DNA of 64,000 nt from UBA6522 sp965237785 (GCA_965237785.1 OZ250159.1:3162001-3226000); one strand, 5' to 3'; numbered from the stretch's first letter, positions 50,414 to 58,772 are shown. Program-made: numbers and translations. The notes: generated by a model not told the origin, from the sequence alone.

Positions 50414-51055
50414 TTAGGGCCTCAATTTTTTCGCGGTCCGCGTCCAGCGCGGCATCGGACCGTATTCGTCGTGGTGCGGTGACTGCATGTCCTCGGGGGT
50501 GTCGATATCCCACGCCGCCTCGGGCATGGCCACCACCGTCGCCACGGTCTGTCCCACGCGCAACAGGCTGCGGGCGCCGGCGTCGCCGCTCAGGCAATGC
50601 GCCTCCTTCCAAAACGCCCTCGGCAGAATGGCGGGTACCCCGGCCACACCCGAGTAAGCGGCCGCGGCCGCCTTGCCGGGATGATGCCGCCAGGCGCCGA
50701 TCAAGCGCCGCAGCGACGGCTCGCCCACCGCCGGCTGGTCGCTCAGCAGCAGCAGCGCCGCGGTGGCCCGTGCCGGCAGGACCGCGAGTCCCGCCTGCAA
50801 GGAACCGGCCATGCCCTCGGCCCAGTGCGCGTTGTCGACGGTATGGGTACCCGGATGGTGGCGTCGGATCAACAGCCGCAGCTTCAGCGCCTCGGCGCCG
50901 ATGACAACCACGACGCGACCGGGAGTGACCGCTTCGGCTGCGTCGACCGCGCGGCTGATGAGCCTTCGGCCGCGAATTCGCAGCAGTTGTTTGGGCGTAC
51001 CGAGCCGGCGAGACCCTCCCGCCGCCAGCACGAGACTCCAAAGGTTACCCCGCAT
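50414..51055 (-). CDS. MobA/MocA-like nucleotidyltransferase
   Basis: 213 residues. WSLVLAAGGSRRLGTPKQLL is the NTP-transferase signature, followed by VVVVIGAEALKLRLLIR, WAEGMAGSLQAGLAVLPA, ALLLLSDQPAVGEPSLRRLI (the Mg-binding D) and GVPAILPRAFWKEA, ending WDIDTPEDM. It is closest to MocA-type cytidylyltransferases that make MCD, the cofactor form of xanthine-dehydrogenase-like enzymes, which fits the XdhC gene at 39 kb. A MobA-type GTP specificity cannot be excluded. Confidence 0.85.
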   Translation of the reverse strand: MRGNLWSLVLAAGGSRRLGTPKQLLRIRGRRLISRAVDAAEAVTPGRVVVVIGAEALKLRLLIRRHHPGTHTVDNAHWAEGMAGSLQAGLAVLPARATAALLLLSDQPAVGEPSLRRLIGAWRHHPGKAAAAAYSGVAGVPAILPRAFWKEAHCLSGDAGARSLLRVGQTVATVVAMPEAAWDIDTPEDMQSPHHDEYGPMPRWTRTAKKLRP

Positions 51056-51114
51056 ATCTCACCATTCGGCTACCACGGCGCCCGGCATATCTCACCATTC
51101 GGCTACCACGGCGC
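51052..51114. repeat. Two 30-base direct repeats, 3-base spacer
   Basis: GCATATCTCACCATTCGGCT plus ACCACGGCGC occurs at 51052-51081 and again, identical, at 51085-51114. It lies between the mocA-like start and the MsrQ-like gene. Only two copies are present. It is read as a tandem duplication or a small dispersed repeat, not a CRISPR. Confidence 0.7.
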
Positions 51115-51153
51115 ATCGACGCTTTCGCTGCCCATATCGTTCAGATCGGCAGT

Positions 51154-51777
51154 CTAGGCCGCAAGCCGGCGGCGCCTCAAGCGAGCGGTCTTCCACAGCC
51201 GGTACGCCTCCAGCGCGGCCAACACCAGCAGGTGAATCAGCCCGGGTACCGGGTCGAAGGCGGTCAGAACCCAGTGCGCAAAGGTCAATGCGGCGGCCGC
51301 ATAGACCCAGCGGTGCAGGCGCTTCCAGAGTCGCCGCAACCGCCTCACCGAAGCGTTATTGCTGGTGATCGCCAGCGGCACGAATATGGCCAGCGCAAGC
51401 CAACCGGTCAGCAAACCGGGCTCCGCGGCATCGGCGAGAATGTCTCCGAAAACTCCGGTTCGAGCCAGGTAGACCGCCGTATGGAACGCGGCGTAGCCGA
51501 ACGCGGCCACGCCCAGATAGCGCCGCCGTTGCAGTAACCACCTGACCCATCCGCGTCCGGGAAACATCAACTGAAGAGGAGTGACGGCCATCGCGAGTAT
51601 GAGCAGGCGCGCGGAGAGTTCTCCGGTGACGTGCACGACCTCGCCGTAGAACGTCGCACCGGACGCGTATCGAACGATGGTAACCGCTCCCGGCAGCGCG
51701 AGTAACAGCCAGAGAAAGTAGGGCGAATCGACCAGGCGGCGCAGCATCCGCAAAGTATAGCCCGCCGCTACCATCAA
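51154..51777 (-). CDS. MsrQ-like ferric-reductase-type haem membrane protein
   Basis: 207 residues with six hydrophobic helices: FLWLLLALPGAVTIVRYASG, TGELSARLLILAMAVTPLQL, RRYLGVAAFGYAAFHTAVYL, WLALAIFVPLAITSNNASVR, RLWKRLHRWVYAAAALTFAH and WVLTAFDPVPGLIHLLVLAA. The His residues in AFHTAVYL, RLHRWVY and LTFAHWVL fit haem b ligands of MsrQ. MsrQ passes electrons from the quinone pool to MsrP, a molybdopterin methionine-sulfoxide reductase; no msrP is in the window. Confidence 0.8.
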   Translation of the reverse strand: MMVAAGYTLRMLRRLVDSPYFLWLLLALPGAVTIVRYASGATFYGEVVHVTGELSARLLILAMAVTPLQLMFPGRGWVRWLLQRRRYLGVAAFGYAAFHTAVYLARTGVFGDILADAAEPGLLTGWLALAIFVPLAITSNNASVRRLRRLWKRLHRWVYAAAALTFAHWVLTAFDPVPGLIHLLVLAALEAYRLWKTARLRRRRLAA

Positions 51778-51992
51778 TCGGCTCGTGCGGCCGCCTGTCC
51801 GCCCGTTGGAGTGTGAAGATTGCTCAAGTTGCGGGAAAGCGCGTTGACCCCCGCCGGGGGCGCACCTAGGATGGACGAAGCCTACCCCGAAATTCTCACC
51901 GATCTACGTAGCGAGCGCGTCGAGGCGCCGCGGTGACGGGCCGGTAGCGATTTTGCGGGATTCAAAGAGTACGAATACCTGGGAGAAGAGTA
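51778..51992. other. Intergenic region
   Basis: 215 bases between divergent genes. No ORF or RNA recognised; it should carry promoters in both directions. Confidence 0.3.
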
Positions 51993-52622
51993 GTGGATGG
52001 AATCAAGACGGCCGGCCTATTGGCAGCGGGCCTTTTCTGGAGCTTGGCGCAGGCGCAAGTGGGAAACAATGACAGCATTCTCAATCCAAACGTAGCCGAC
52101 GAAGATCAACTGGCAGGCGTTGCTCATCTCGACGAGGGACTTGTCGGCGGCATCGTCGACGGACGGCCCTTATCCGGTGCGACGGCACTGGATGCCCTGT
52201 TGAGCGGTTCGCTGGACGAGGCACAGCGCGCGGAAGTGTATGCGGAGTTGTTCATTCCCATCAATCTCAATAGCGCGTCGGACGACGAGATTCTGCTGAT
52301 TCCCGGCATGAGCAATCGCATGGCCCACGAGTTCGAGGAATACCGGCCCTATACGTCGCTTGAGCAGTTCCGCCGGGAAATCGGCAAGTACGTGGACGAG
52401 GACGAGGTCGCCCGGCTTGAGCAATACGTCTTCGTGCCACTGGATCTGAACTCCGCCAGCGAGGACGCGTTCGCGACCATACCCGGCGCGAGCAACCGCA
52501 TGGTGCACGAATTCCTCGAGTACCGTCCCTACGGAGACATGGAGCAGTTTCGCCGGGAAATCGGTAAATACGTGGACGAAGGCGAAGTCGCCCGGTTTGA
52601 ACGGTACATGACCATCAGGTAA
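51993..52622 (+). CDS. Secreted protein with two helix-hairpin-helix repeats
   Basis: 209 residues (GTG start) with a signal peptide (TAGLLAAGLFWSLAQAQ). The C-terminal half has two near-identical 63-residue units: INLNSASDDEILLIPGMSNR ... EYRPYTSLEQFRREIGKYVD and LDLNSASEDAFATIPGASNR ... EYRPYGDMEQFRREIGKYVD. LNSAS and IPG are ComEA/HhH signatures for sequence-independent DNA binding. An exported HhH pair could bind extracellular DNA, as ComEA does; this is inference. A 63-codon duplication is obvious at DNA level too. Confidence 0.75.
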   Translation: MDGIKTAGLLAAGLFWSLAQAQVGNNDSILNPNVADEDQLAGVAHLDEGLVGGIVDGRPLSGATALDALLSGSLDEAQRAEVYAELFIPINLNSASDDEILLIPGMSNRMAHEFEEYRPYTSLEQFRREIGKYVDEDEVARLEQYVFVPLDLNSASEDAFATIPGASNRMVHEFLEYRPYGDMEQFRREIGKYVDEGEVARFERYMTIR

Positions 52623-52718
52623 CCGCTGACCGACTATCAATTCCGCTGGCCGACTTTCAATGCCGCCGGTGCCCCGCTTGCTTGCGGGGCGCCGGATATC
52701 CTGCCATGTTATCGCCCC

Positions 52719-53249
52719 ATGCCGGAGGCGAACGCAAGGGAACTGATCCCGCTCAACATCGCGGTGCTCACCGTATCCGATACCCGCGATGAGACCACGG
52801 ACCGCTCCGGCGCGCTGTTGGCGCAGCGGCTTACCGAGAGCGGACACCGCCTGCATGAGAAGGCGATCGTAAGGGATGAGGTCGATGCCATCCGCGCCCG
52901 CGTGACCGGGTGGATCGGCGATCCCGATGTTGAGGTCGTGATCACCACCGGTGGAACGGGCGTGACCGGCCGGGACGGGACTCCCGAGGCGATCGAGCCG
53001 TTGCTCGAAAAGACGATCGACGGTTTCGGCGAGCTGTTCCGCGCCATCTCCTACCGGGAGATCGGCACCTCAAGCATCCAGTCCCGCTGCCTCGCCGGAG
53101 TGGCCAACGGCACCTACATCTTCTGCCTGCCCGGGTCCACCAATGCCTGCGCAACCGGCTGGAACCGGATCATCGCCGTGCAACTGGACTATCGCACCCG
53201 CCCGTGCAATCTGGCCGAACTCTTGCCTCGGCTGAAGGAAACGGGTTAG
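52719..53249 (+). CDS. moaB: Molybdenum cofactor biosynthesis protein, MoaB/Mog family
   Basis: 176 residues. NIAVLTVSDTRDETTDRSGA and VEVVITTGGTGVTGRDGTPE are the molybdopterin-binding signatures; FGELFRAISYREIGTSSIQS and FCLPGSTNACATGWNRII follow. It adenylates molybdopterin before MoeA inserts molybdate. MoaB rather than MogA because of the TTGGTGVTGRDGTPEA form and length. Upstream of the thiamine riboswitch and not part of that operon. Confidence 0.93.
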   Translation: MPEANARELIPLNIAVLTVSDTRDETTDRSGALLAQRLTESGHRLHEKAIVRDEVDAIRARVTGWIGDPDVEVVITTGGTGVTGRDGTPEAIEPLLEKTIDGFGELFRAISYREIGTSSIQSRCLAGVANGTYIFCLPGSTNACATGWNRIIAVQLDYRTRPCNLAELLPRLKETG

Positions 53250-53340
53250 ATTGCCGCTACCCGGTAACCCCGATGGCCTTGCCGGCGAGTGCAATGAAAC
53301 GCTCGCCGGCGCGGGTCGGACGGAACACCGGGATTGACAC
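53250..53340. other. Gap with a 9-bp inverted repeat
   Basis: GCCGGCGAG (53281-53289) and CTCGCCGGC (53302-53310) form a perfect 9-bp stem with a 12-base loop after moaB. No U-tract follows, so an intrinsic terminator is doubtful. On the minus strand a short frame (RAGERFIALAGKAIGVTG) crosses it; it might be a gene scrap. Confidence 0.35.
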
Positions 53341-53480
53341 CGAGGGGTGGCCCATGAGGGCCTGAGAAGCTGACCTGAAGCGCCGGTCCCGCCGACCACG
53401 ACAAGTGTTCGAGACTGGCTCGCCAGTGAGCAGCTAACCCTTAGAACCTGATCCGGTTAGTACCGGCGTAGGGACGGAAG
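53341..53480 (+). ncRNA. TPP riboswitch (THI element)
   Basis: GAGGGGTGGCCC at the 5' side, CCTGAGA, then AACCCTTAGAACCTGATCCG and GGTTAGTACCGGCGTAGGGA match the conserved core of thiamine pyrophosphate riboswitches in order. The P3 region between CTGAGA and ACCCTT is longer than usual (about 80 bases). It stands directly upstream of a TonB receptor, ykoF, pnuT and kinase genes, and should switch them off when TPP is plentiful. Confidence 0.92.
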
Positions 53481-53540
53481 ACGCTGCAAGCATTCCCAAC
53501 TCGCGATACCCGCCGGATCTCTTCACGGAGGAGATCCGCT

Positions 53541-54710
53541 ATGACAACCGCCGCACCTGTTCGGCCTGTGGGCCGTACCCTGGTCCGAACAAATCAAACA
53601 TCAGTAACCAGGTCCGTCGTCCAACTGGCGGCGGACCTGGGCATGACTCTCAAGCTCGCGATCGGCGGGCCGTTGAGCGACACCGCTTCGGCGCGGCTTG
53701 CGGTCCTGCGCAACAGGAGCGACGGATACATCGACAACGTCCATCTGGGGCGCGAAGACACCAACGGCCACGATGAAACCTCGGTTCGGGCCACGCTGGA
53801 ATTCACCCCAAATGACAGCTCCGCCTACGGGCTCACGGCGCTGTACTTTGACGGGCGCAACGGCTACGACGCGTTCTCACTGGACAACACACGGGAGACG
53901 CTGTCGGACCAGCCCGGTCGCGATAACCAGGAGACCTTCGCGGTTGCCGCGCGGGGCGAGTGGCGCCTCGGCGATACGATCGCCCTGGAAACCGTGGCGA
54001 CCCGCCTGGACAGCGATCTCGAGTATGGATTCGACGAGGACTGGACCTTCCAGGGTATTTGCGATGGGACGCTCTGCCACCCGGTGGACGACTTCTATTC
54101 CAATACGGACAACTACCTGAGAGACCGCGGCGAGACCTCGCTGGACCTGCGCCTGTTGGGCGATATCGGCTCGTCGGGCCGTAACCGGTACGTACTCGGT
54201 GTCTACGCGCAGGATCGGGACGAGGACATGCAACGCGAGCACTACGGGGATTTCTTCAGTTCCTACCGGACCGACCGGCGAGCCATTTACGGACAATTCG
54301 AGACCGCCTTCAACGAGCGTCTGGGATTGACCCTCGGTCTGCGGTTTGAAGATTTCTCGGACAGCTACAGCGACACCGCCGGATTCCAGTCCGCAAGCGA
54401 CGACAGCCGATTCGGCTACTACCACCTGGCGGATATCGGCGGCTACGGTCTGATTAACGGGAGCCTCCATTATCGCGCGGGTCGCACCGAGTTGCAGTTA
54501 TGGGGCCGCAACCTGGCCGACGAGGAATACGCCGTGCACGGCCTCTACTTCGGCAACGACCCCCGCAAGGGCTGGATCAACGAGACCTGTTACCAGTACG
54601 GTGAACCTCGGGTCGTCGGGATCACCGCCAAGTATTTTTTTCTAGGCAGTACATCTAACGGATGTTCGGCGCCAGCCCCAACTTGGAGAAACCATGCGCA
54701 TTACCGCTGA
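53541..54710 (+). pseudogene. TonB-dependent receptor (thiamine uptake), internally deleted
   Basis: 389 codons against about 700 for the family. There is no signal peptide and no plug domain; the frame enters the barrel at LAIGGPLSDTASARLAVLRN, IDNVHLGREDTNGHDETSV. Another gap joins FEDFSDSYSDTAGF to FGYYHLADIGGYGLINGSLH, losing many strands. The true C-terminus KYFF should be followed by TAG, but the poly-T run at 54635-54641 or so has seven Ts where six would give TTT-TTC-TAG, so the frame reads through 16 codons into ykoF. Its riboswitch is intact. Confidence 0.8.
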
Positions 54711-54990
54711 AATCAGCCTGTATCCCCTGCACGACAATCATATTCCGACCGTGCAATCCTTTATTCGCGTGATCCGCGAAATGCCGGGGCTGGACTTGAC
54801 CGTCAACCAGATGAGCACCCAGCTTACGGGCGAGCTTCGCGACGTGAGTTGCGCCATCGAAAACGCCCTCGAGCATTCGTTTCGCGGGGGCCGTCCGCAG
54901 GCGCTGGTGGCCAAGTATCTCAACGCCGATCTTCCCCTGAATGAGCCGCCGGATCTGGGGACCCAGGCTCGCCCGGCTGGGCAGCCATAG
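54694..54990 (+). CDS. YkoF-type thiamine/HMP-binding protein
   Basis: 98 residues: ITAEISLYPLHDNHIPTVQS, FIRVIREMPGLDLTVNQMST, QLTGELRDVSCAIENALEHS. This is a single ferredoxin-like thiamin-binding domain of the YkoF/MTH1187 superfamily. In this context it probably binds thiamine or its pyrimidine moiety in the cytoplasm. Starts inside the abnormal 3' extension of the receptor frame and ends 6 bases before pnuT. Confidence 0.85.
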   Translation: MRITAEISLYPLHDNHIPTVQSFIRVIREMPGLDLTVNQMSTQLTGELRDVSCAIENALEHSFRGGRPQALVAKYLNADLPLNEPPDLGTQARPAGQP

Positions 54991-54996
54991 AAGGCG

Positions 54997-55611
54997 ATGA
55001 GCGAATTGTTTGCCGCCGCGTGGTCGGCCTTCTCCGTCGCCGAAGCCGCCGGCGTTGCGCTGGCGGTAGCATACCTGGTCCTGGCCATCCGGCAGAACAT
55101 TCTCTGCTGGGCGGCCGCCCTGGTGAGCTCGGCGCTCTACACCGTGGTGTTTTTCACGGCTCGGCTGTACATGGAGTCGATTCTGCAGATCTTCTACGCG
55201 GGCATGGCGGTCTATGGTTGGTACCAATGGCGCTACGCCGGCGACGCCGGCGCCGGCGTGCAGGTTCATACCTGGCTGCTTCGCCGGCATGCGCAGGTTG
55301 TCGGCGCGGTAGCCGCCGTGACCGTGCTCCTGGGGTGGGGAATGAGCCATACCGACGCCGCCTTCCCCTACGCCGACGCGTTTACCACCGTGGCCGCCGT
55401 TGTCACGACCTTCATGGTCGCGCGAAAGGTCCTGGAAAACTGGATCTATTGGTTCGTCATCGACAGCATTTCCATCTATTTGTACGTGGCCCGCGAACTC
55501 TACCTGACTGCGCTGCTATTCCTGTTTTACCTGGTACTGATCGCCATCGGTTTCAGAAGCTGGCGGCGCGACTACCTTGCCGACACCGCCCAAACCGCCT
55601 ACACCGCCTAG
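54997..55611 (+). CDS. pnuT: PnuC-family thiamine transporter (PnuT)
   Basis: 204 residues with about seven helices: WSAFSVAEAAGVALAVAYLV, ILCWAAALVSSALYTVVFFT, ARLYMESILQIFYAGMAVYG, WYQWRYAGDAG, then ENWIYWFVIDSISIYLYVAR and LFLFYLVLIAIGFRSWRRDY. WYQW and the NWIYW-VIDS motif are PnuC signatures. TPP-riboswitch-linked PnuC proteins are PnuT thiamine facilitators in the inner membrane, which work with a phosphorylating kinase; such a kinase gene follows. Confidence 0.9.
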   Translation: MSELFAAAWSAFSVAEAAGVALAVAYLVLAIRQNILCWAAALVSSALYTVVFFTARLYMESILQIFYAGMAVYGWYQWRYAGDAGAGVQVHTWLLRRHAQVVGAVAAVTVLLGWGMSHTDAAFPYADAFTTVAAVVTTFMVARKVLENWIYWFVIDSISIYLYVARELYLTALLFLFYLVLIAIGFRSWRRDYLADTAQTAYTA

Positions 55612-55641
55612 ACGGCACGCGCCCTCGAACGCATCGGACAA

Positions 55642-56523
55642 ATGCACCTCGAACCCACCCTTCTCGCGCGGCTCGGGCAACTGCTCGGCGTGGATGCCGC
55701 CGAGTTGCGTGTGCGGCGGCTTCCCGGCGGAATCAGCAATCGGAGCTTTCTACTATCCGGGGATCGGGGTCAATGGGCCGTCCGCTTACCGTTCGGCGCC
55801 GCCGCGCCGCAGACGCTGAACCACGACACCGAAACTCGGTTGCTGGCGCTTGTCGCCGAGGCGGCGTTGACGCCCGAGGTTCTCGCCACGGACGCCCGCA
55901 CCGGCGCCCTGATCACGAGGTACCTGGAGCAGGCGGCGGCCTGGACCGTGGAGCAGGCCGGTGAGCAGGGCAACATTGAACGCATTGCGATCGTTCTGCG
56001 CCGCCTCCACGGTCTGCAGGCGCCCGCGGCACTGCCCGTGTTTCGTCCAGCGCGACTCGCACGTTCCTATGTTGCGGCCGCCCACGCGACGACGCGTGGA
56101 GGCGGCGAAAACACCGGTTTGTCGCTCGAACAACTCCGCTGGAGCGTCGAATTCGAGCGCCTGGCACAGGCCCATGAAGCCGCATTTGCGCCAACCTCAA
56201 TCTGTCACAACGATCTCGTGGCGGCCAACATCCTCGACGACGGTCGAATCTGGTTGGTCGATTTCGAATACGCGGTTCGGGCTGACCCGATTCTGGATCT
56301 CGCCGGCCTTGCCGGCTTGAACGGGTTCGACCGGTCCCAACGCCGTCACCTGCTGGACGCCTATTTCCGATCCGAACCCACTCCGGTCACAGGCGTGCAA
56401 CTCAACGAAGCCATCAGACTGGTCCAACTGATGGCCTATTTCTGGGCTCTGACCCACGCTGATGGCAAGGGCTCGCAAGACCAGCGGCATTTTGCCGCCG
56501 CCATGGCGGCGATGCTAAGGTAG
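55642..56523 (+). CDS. Aminoglycoside/choline-kinase-fold kinase, likely thiamine kinase
   Basis: 293 residues. RRLPGGISNRSFLLSGDRGQ is the glycine loop, ALITRYLEQAAAWTVEQA the hinge, ICHNDLVAANILDDGRIWLV the catalytic loop (D, N), and VDFEYAVRADPILDLAGLAG the Mg-binding DFE. Located 30 bases after pnuT in a TPP-controlled run, so it most likely phosphorylates imported thiamine (ThiK-like role). Choline or similar substrates cannot be excluded from sequence. Confidence 0.85.
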   Translation: MHLEPTLLARLGQLLGVDAAELRVRRLPGGISNRSFLLSGDRGQWAVRLPFGAAAPQTLNHDTETRLLALVAEAALTPEVLATDARTGALITRYLEQAAAWTVEQAGEQGNIERIAIVLRRLHGLQAPAALPVFRPARLARSYVAAAHATTRGGGENTGLSLEQLRWSVEFERLAQAHEAAFAPTSICHNDLVAANILDDGRIWLVDFEYAVRADPILDLAGLAGLNGFDRSQRRHLLDAYFRSEPTPVTGVQLNEAIRLVQLMAYFWALTHADGKGSQDQRHFAAAMAAMLR

Positions 56524-56569
56524 CGCCCGTTTCCGGGGCCGATTCCACGGAGTCTGAACGGAGTTTGAT

Positions 56570-57454
56570 TTGTCGAACAAGGTCGCCTTTCTCGGTTTGG
56601 GCGTCATGGGTTACCCCATGGCCGGATGGCTTCGCGGCGCGGGGCACGACGTCACCGTCTTCAATCGGACCGCCGACAAGGCACGCCTTTGGTGCGAGCA
56701 GCACGGCGGCGCCCGGGCCGACACTGCCGCGGAGGCCGTTGCCGGCGCCGAGTTCGTCTTCAGTTGCCTGGGCGATGACCCCGATTTGCGAGAAGTGATA
56801 CTGGATCAGGGCGTGATCGACGCCATTCATCCGGGGTCGCTGCTGGTGGATCACACCACCGCCTCGGCGGATATGGCCAGAGAGATCGCCTCCGCCGGCG
56901 CTGAACGCGGCGTGCAGTGCCTCGATGCGCCGGTTTCGGGCGGACAGGCGGGCGCCGAGGGAGGCACGCTGACAGTCATGGTGGGCGGCGACGCCGAAGC
57001 GTTCCGGAAAGCCGAGCCGTTGATCGGTTGCTACGCCGGCACGGTCAGACTCATGGGCGGCGCCGGTTGCGGCCAGTTGACCAAGATGGTCAACCAGATC
57101 GCCATCGCCGGTCTCGTGCAGGGTCTGGCCGAGGCCTTGAATTTCGCGCGGCGGGCGGAACTCGATCCCGGGCAGGCGGTGGAGGTCATCAGTCAGGGCG
57201 CCGCTCAGTCGTGGCAGATGGACAACCGCTGGGAAACGATGATCGCCGGAGAATTCGACTTCGGCTTCGCCGTGGAGTGGATGAGAAAAGATCTGCGGAT
57301 TTGCCTGCAGGAAGCCCGGCGCAACGGCGCCGAACTGCCCGTCGCCGCGCTGGTGGATCAATTCTACGCGGATGTTCAGGGCATGGACGGCGGCCGCTGG
57401 GATACCAGCAGCCTGATCGCCCGCCTGAATCGAAATCGGGACCCGGCGCTGTAG
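56570..57454 (+). CDS. 3-hydroxyisobutyrate dehydrogenase-family oxidoreductase
   Basis: 294 residues from TTG 56570, preceded by CGGAG. VAFLGLGVMGYPMAGWLRGA is the NAD(P) Rossmann motif of beta-hydroxyacid dehydrogenases; VDHTTASADMAREIA, CLDAPVSGGQAGAEGGTLTV (substrate loop) and GGAGCGQLTKMVNQIAIAGL with the catalytic Lys follow. It oxidises or reduces a short beta-hydroxy acid such as 3-hydroxyisobutyrate or tartronate semialdehyde. tesB follows after 6 bases. Confidence 0.92.
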   Translation: MSNKVAFLGLGVMGYPMAGWLRGAGHDVTVFNRTADKARLWCEQHGGARADTAAEAVAGAEFVFSCLGDDPDLREVILDQGVIDAIHPGSLLVDHTTASADMAREIASAGAERGVQCLDAPVSGGQAGAEGGTLTVMVGGDAEAFRKAEPLIGCYAGTVRLMGGAGCGQLTKMVNQIAIAGLVQGLAEALNFARRAELDPGQAVEVISQGAAQSWQMDNRWETMIAGEFDFGFAVEWMRKDLRICLQEARRNGAELPVAALVDQFYADVQGMDGGRWDTSSLIARLNRNRDPAL

Positions 57455-57460
57455 AAAGCC

Positions 57461-58330
57461 ATGAAGCCGATCCTGGCCGATCTCCTCAAGCTCCTGGAGT
57501 TGGAGCGCCTCGAGGACAACTTCTTTCGTGGCGAGAGCCGCGACATCGGCAGCAGCCGCGTCTTCGGCGGCCAGGTCCTCGGTCAGGCGCTGAGCGCCGC
57601 GAACTATACCGTGAAAAACCGGGAGGTCCATTCGCTGCACGCGTATTTTCTGCGCGCCGGGGACGTGGGCGCACCGATCCTCTATGAGGTCGATCGCGCC
57701 AGGAATGGCCGGAGTTTCAGCAATCGCCGCGTGGTGGCCGTGCAGCACGGACGCCCCATCTTCAACATGGCCGCCTCGTTTCAAAAGCCGGAGGCGGGGC
57801 TGGAGCATCAGTCTACGGTTCCCGACGTTCCCCCGCCGGAAGAGCTTGCGGACTTGCGGGATTTCTCCGCGGCTAACCTGCAGGCCGTGCCCGCCAGGAT
57901 GCGCCGATTCTTCACGCGCGAGCGGCCCATTGAAATGAGGCCCGTGGAACCGATCGACCTGTTTTCCCGGGCGCCGCGCAAACCCGTTCGCCATGTCTGG
58001 TTTCGCACTGTGGATTCCTTGCCCGACGACCCTGACTTGCACCGTAACCTGCTCGCCTATATGTCCGATTATCAGTTGGTGGGCACGACGATCCTCCCCC
58101 ACGGGATTCGCTGGGAGGAGCGAAACGTACAAATGGCGAGTCTGGATCACGCCATGTGGTTCCACCGCCCGTTCCGCGCCGACCGATGGCTCCTGCACTC
58201 CATGGAGAGTCCCAACGCCTCGGGCGCGCGGGGATTCGCCATCGGTCGTTTCTTCGACGAGAGCGGCGTGCTCGTTGCCTCCACAGCCCAGGAAGGACTG
58301 ATTCGCATCTGGCCGACGCGCGAGGATTGA
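57461..58330 (+). CDS. tesB: Acyl-CoA thioesterase II
   Basis: 289 residues, a double hotdog. RDIGSSRVFGGQVLGQALSA, VHSLHAYFLRAGDVGAPILY, NGRSFSNRRVVAVQHGRPIF and MAASFQKPEAGLEHQ in the first half; YMSDYQLVGTTILPHGIRWE, SLDHAMWFHRPFRADRWLLH and GFAIGRFFDESGVLVASTAQ in the second. The catalytic Asp (LDHAMWFH), Thr/Gln (TAQEGLIR) are conserved. It hydrolyses acyl-CoA to free acid and CoA. Confidence 0.95.
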   Translation: MKPILADLLKLLELERLEDNFFRGESRDIGSSRVFGGQVLGQALSAANYTVKNREVHSLHAYFLRAGDVGAPILYEVDRARNGRSFSNRRVVAVQHGRPIFNMAASFQKPEAGLEHQSTVPDVPPPEELADLRDFSAANLQAVPARMRRFFTRERPIEMRPVEPIDLFSRAPRKPVRHVWFRTVDSLPDDPDLHRNLLAYMSDYQLVGTTILPHGIRWEERNVQMASLDHAMWFHRPFRADRWLLHSMESPNASGARGFAIGRFFDESGVLVASTAQEGLIRIWPTRED

Positions 58331-58343
58331 CCGCCAGCGTGCT

Positions 58344-58772
58344 CTAGGCCTGGTGCGCCGACATTTCGAAGCTGATCATCCAGTTGATCCCGAACTTGTC
58401 GGTGAACCTGCCGAAATAGGAGCCCCAGAACGTCTTCGCCATGGGCATGATCACGGCGCCACCCTCGGATAGACTGGCAAACAGCTCATCGCACTGCTTC
58501 ATGCTGTCCGCCGTTACCGAAAGCGAGAAGTTTCCACCCACTTCCGGCGGCGGGCCGAAGGCGCTGGTTGTGTCACTGCCCATCAGTACGCTCGACCCGA
58601 TCGGCAGCGATAAATGCAGAATGAGGTCCATATCCGCTTCGGGAACGCCCATGTCCGGCGGACCCTCGGCGAAGGTCGACAGGAGGTTGAACTCGCCGCC
58701 GAATACTTCGCGATAGAACTCGAAGGCCTCCCGGCAGTTGCCGTTGAATGTCAGATAAGTCTCAAGATGCAT
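58344..58772 (-). CDS. PhnB-like VOC-family protein
   Basis: 142 residues from ATG 58772 (MHLETYL); longer starts add an unconvincing extension. TYLTFNGNCREAFEFYREVF, ILHLSLPIGSSVLMGSD, NFSLSVTADSMKQCDELFAS and MAKTFWGSYFGRFTDKFGIN are typical of the YjdN/PhnB group of VOC proteins. The substrate is unknown; many act on small resistance or aromatic compounds. It is convergent with tesB, 14 bases between stops. Confidence 0.88.
   Translation of the reverse strand: MHLETYLTFNGNCREAFEFYREVFGGEFNLLSTFAEGPPDMGVPEADMDLILHLSLPIGSSVLMGSDTTSAFGPPPEVGGNFSLSVTADSMKQCDELFASLSEGGAVIMPMAKTFWGSYFGRFTDKFGINWMISFEMSAHQA

Noticed and set aside
51052..51114. Minimal CRISPR
   Set aside because: Two repeats with a 3-base spacer and no cas genes.
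53281..53310. Intrinsic terminator after moaB
   Set aside because: Perfect stem but no U-tract and a 12-base loop.
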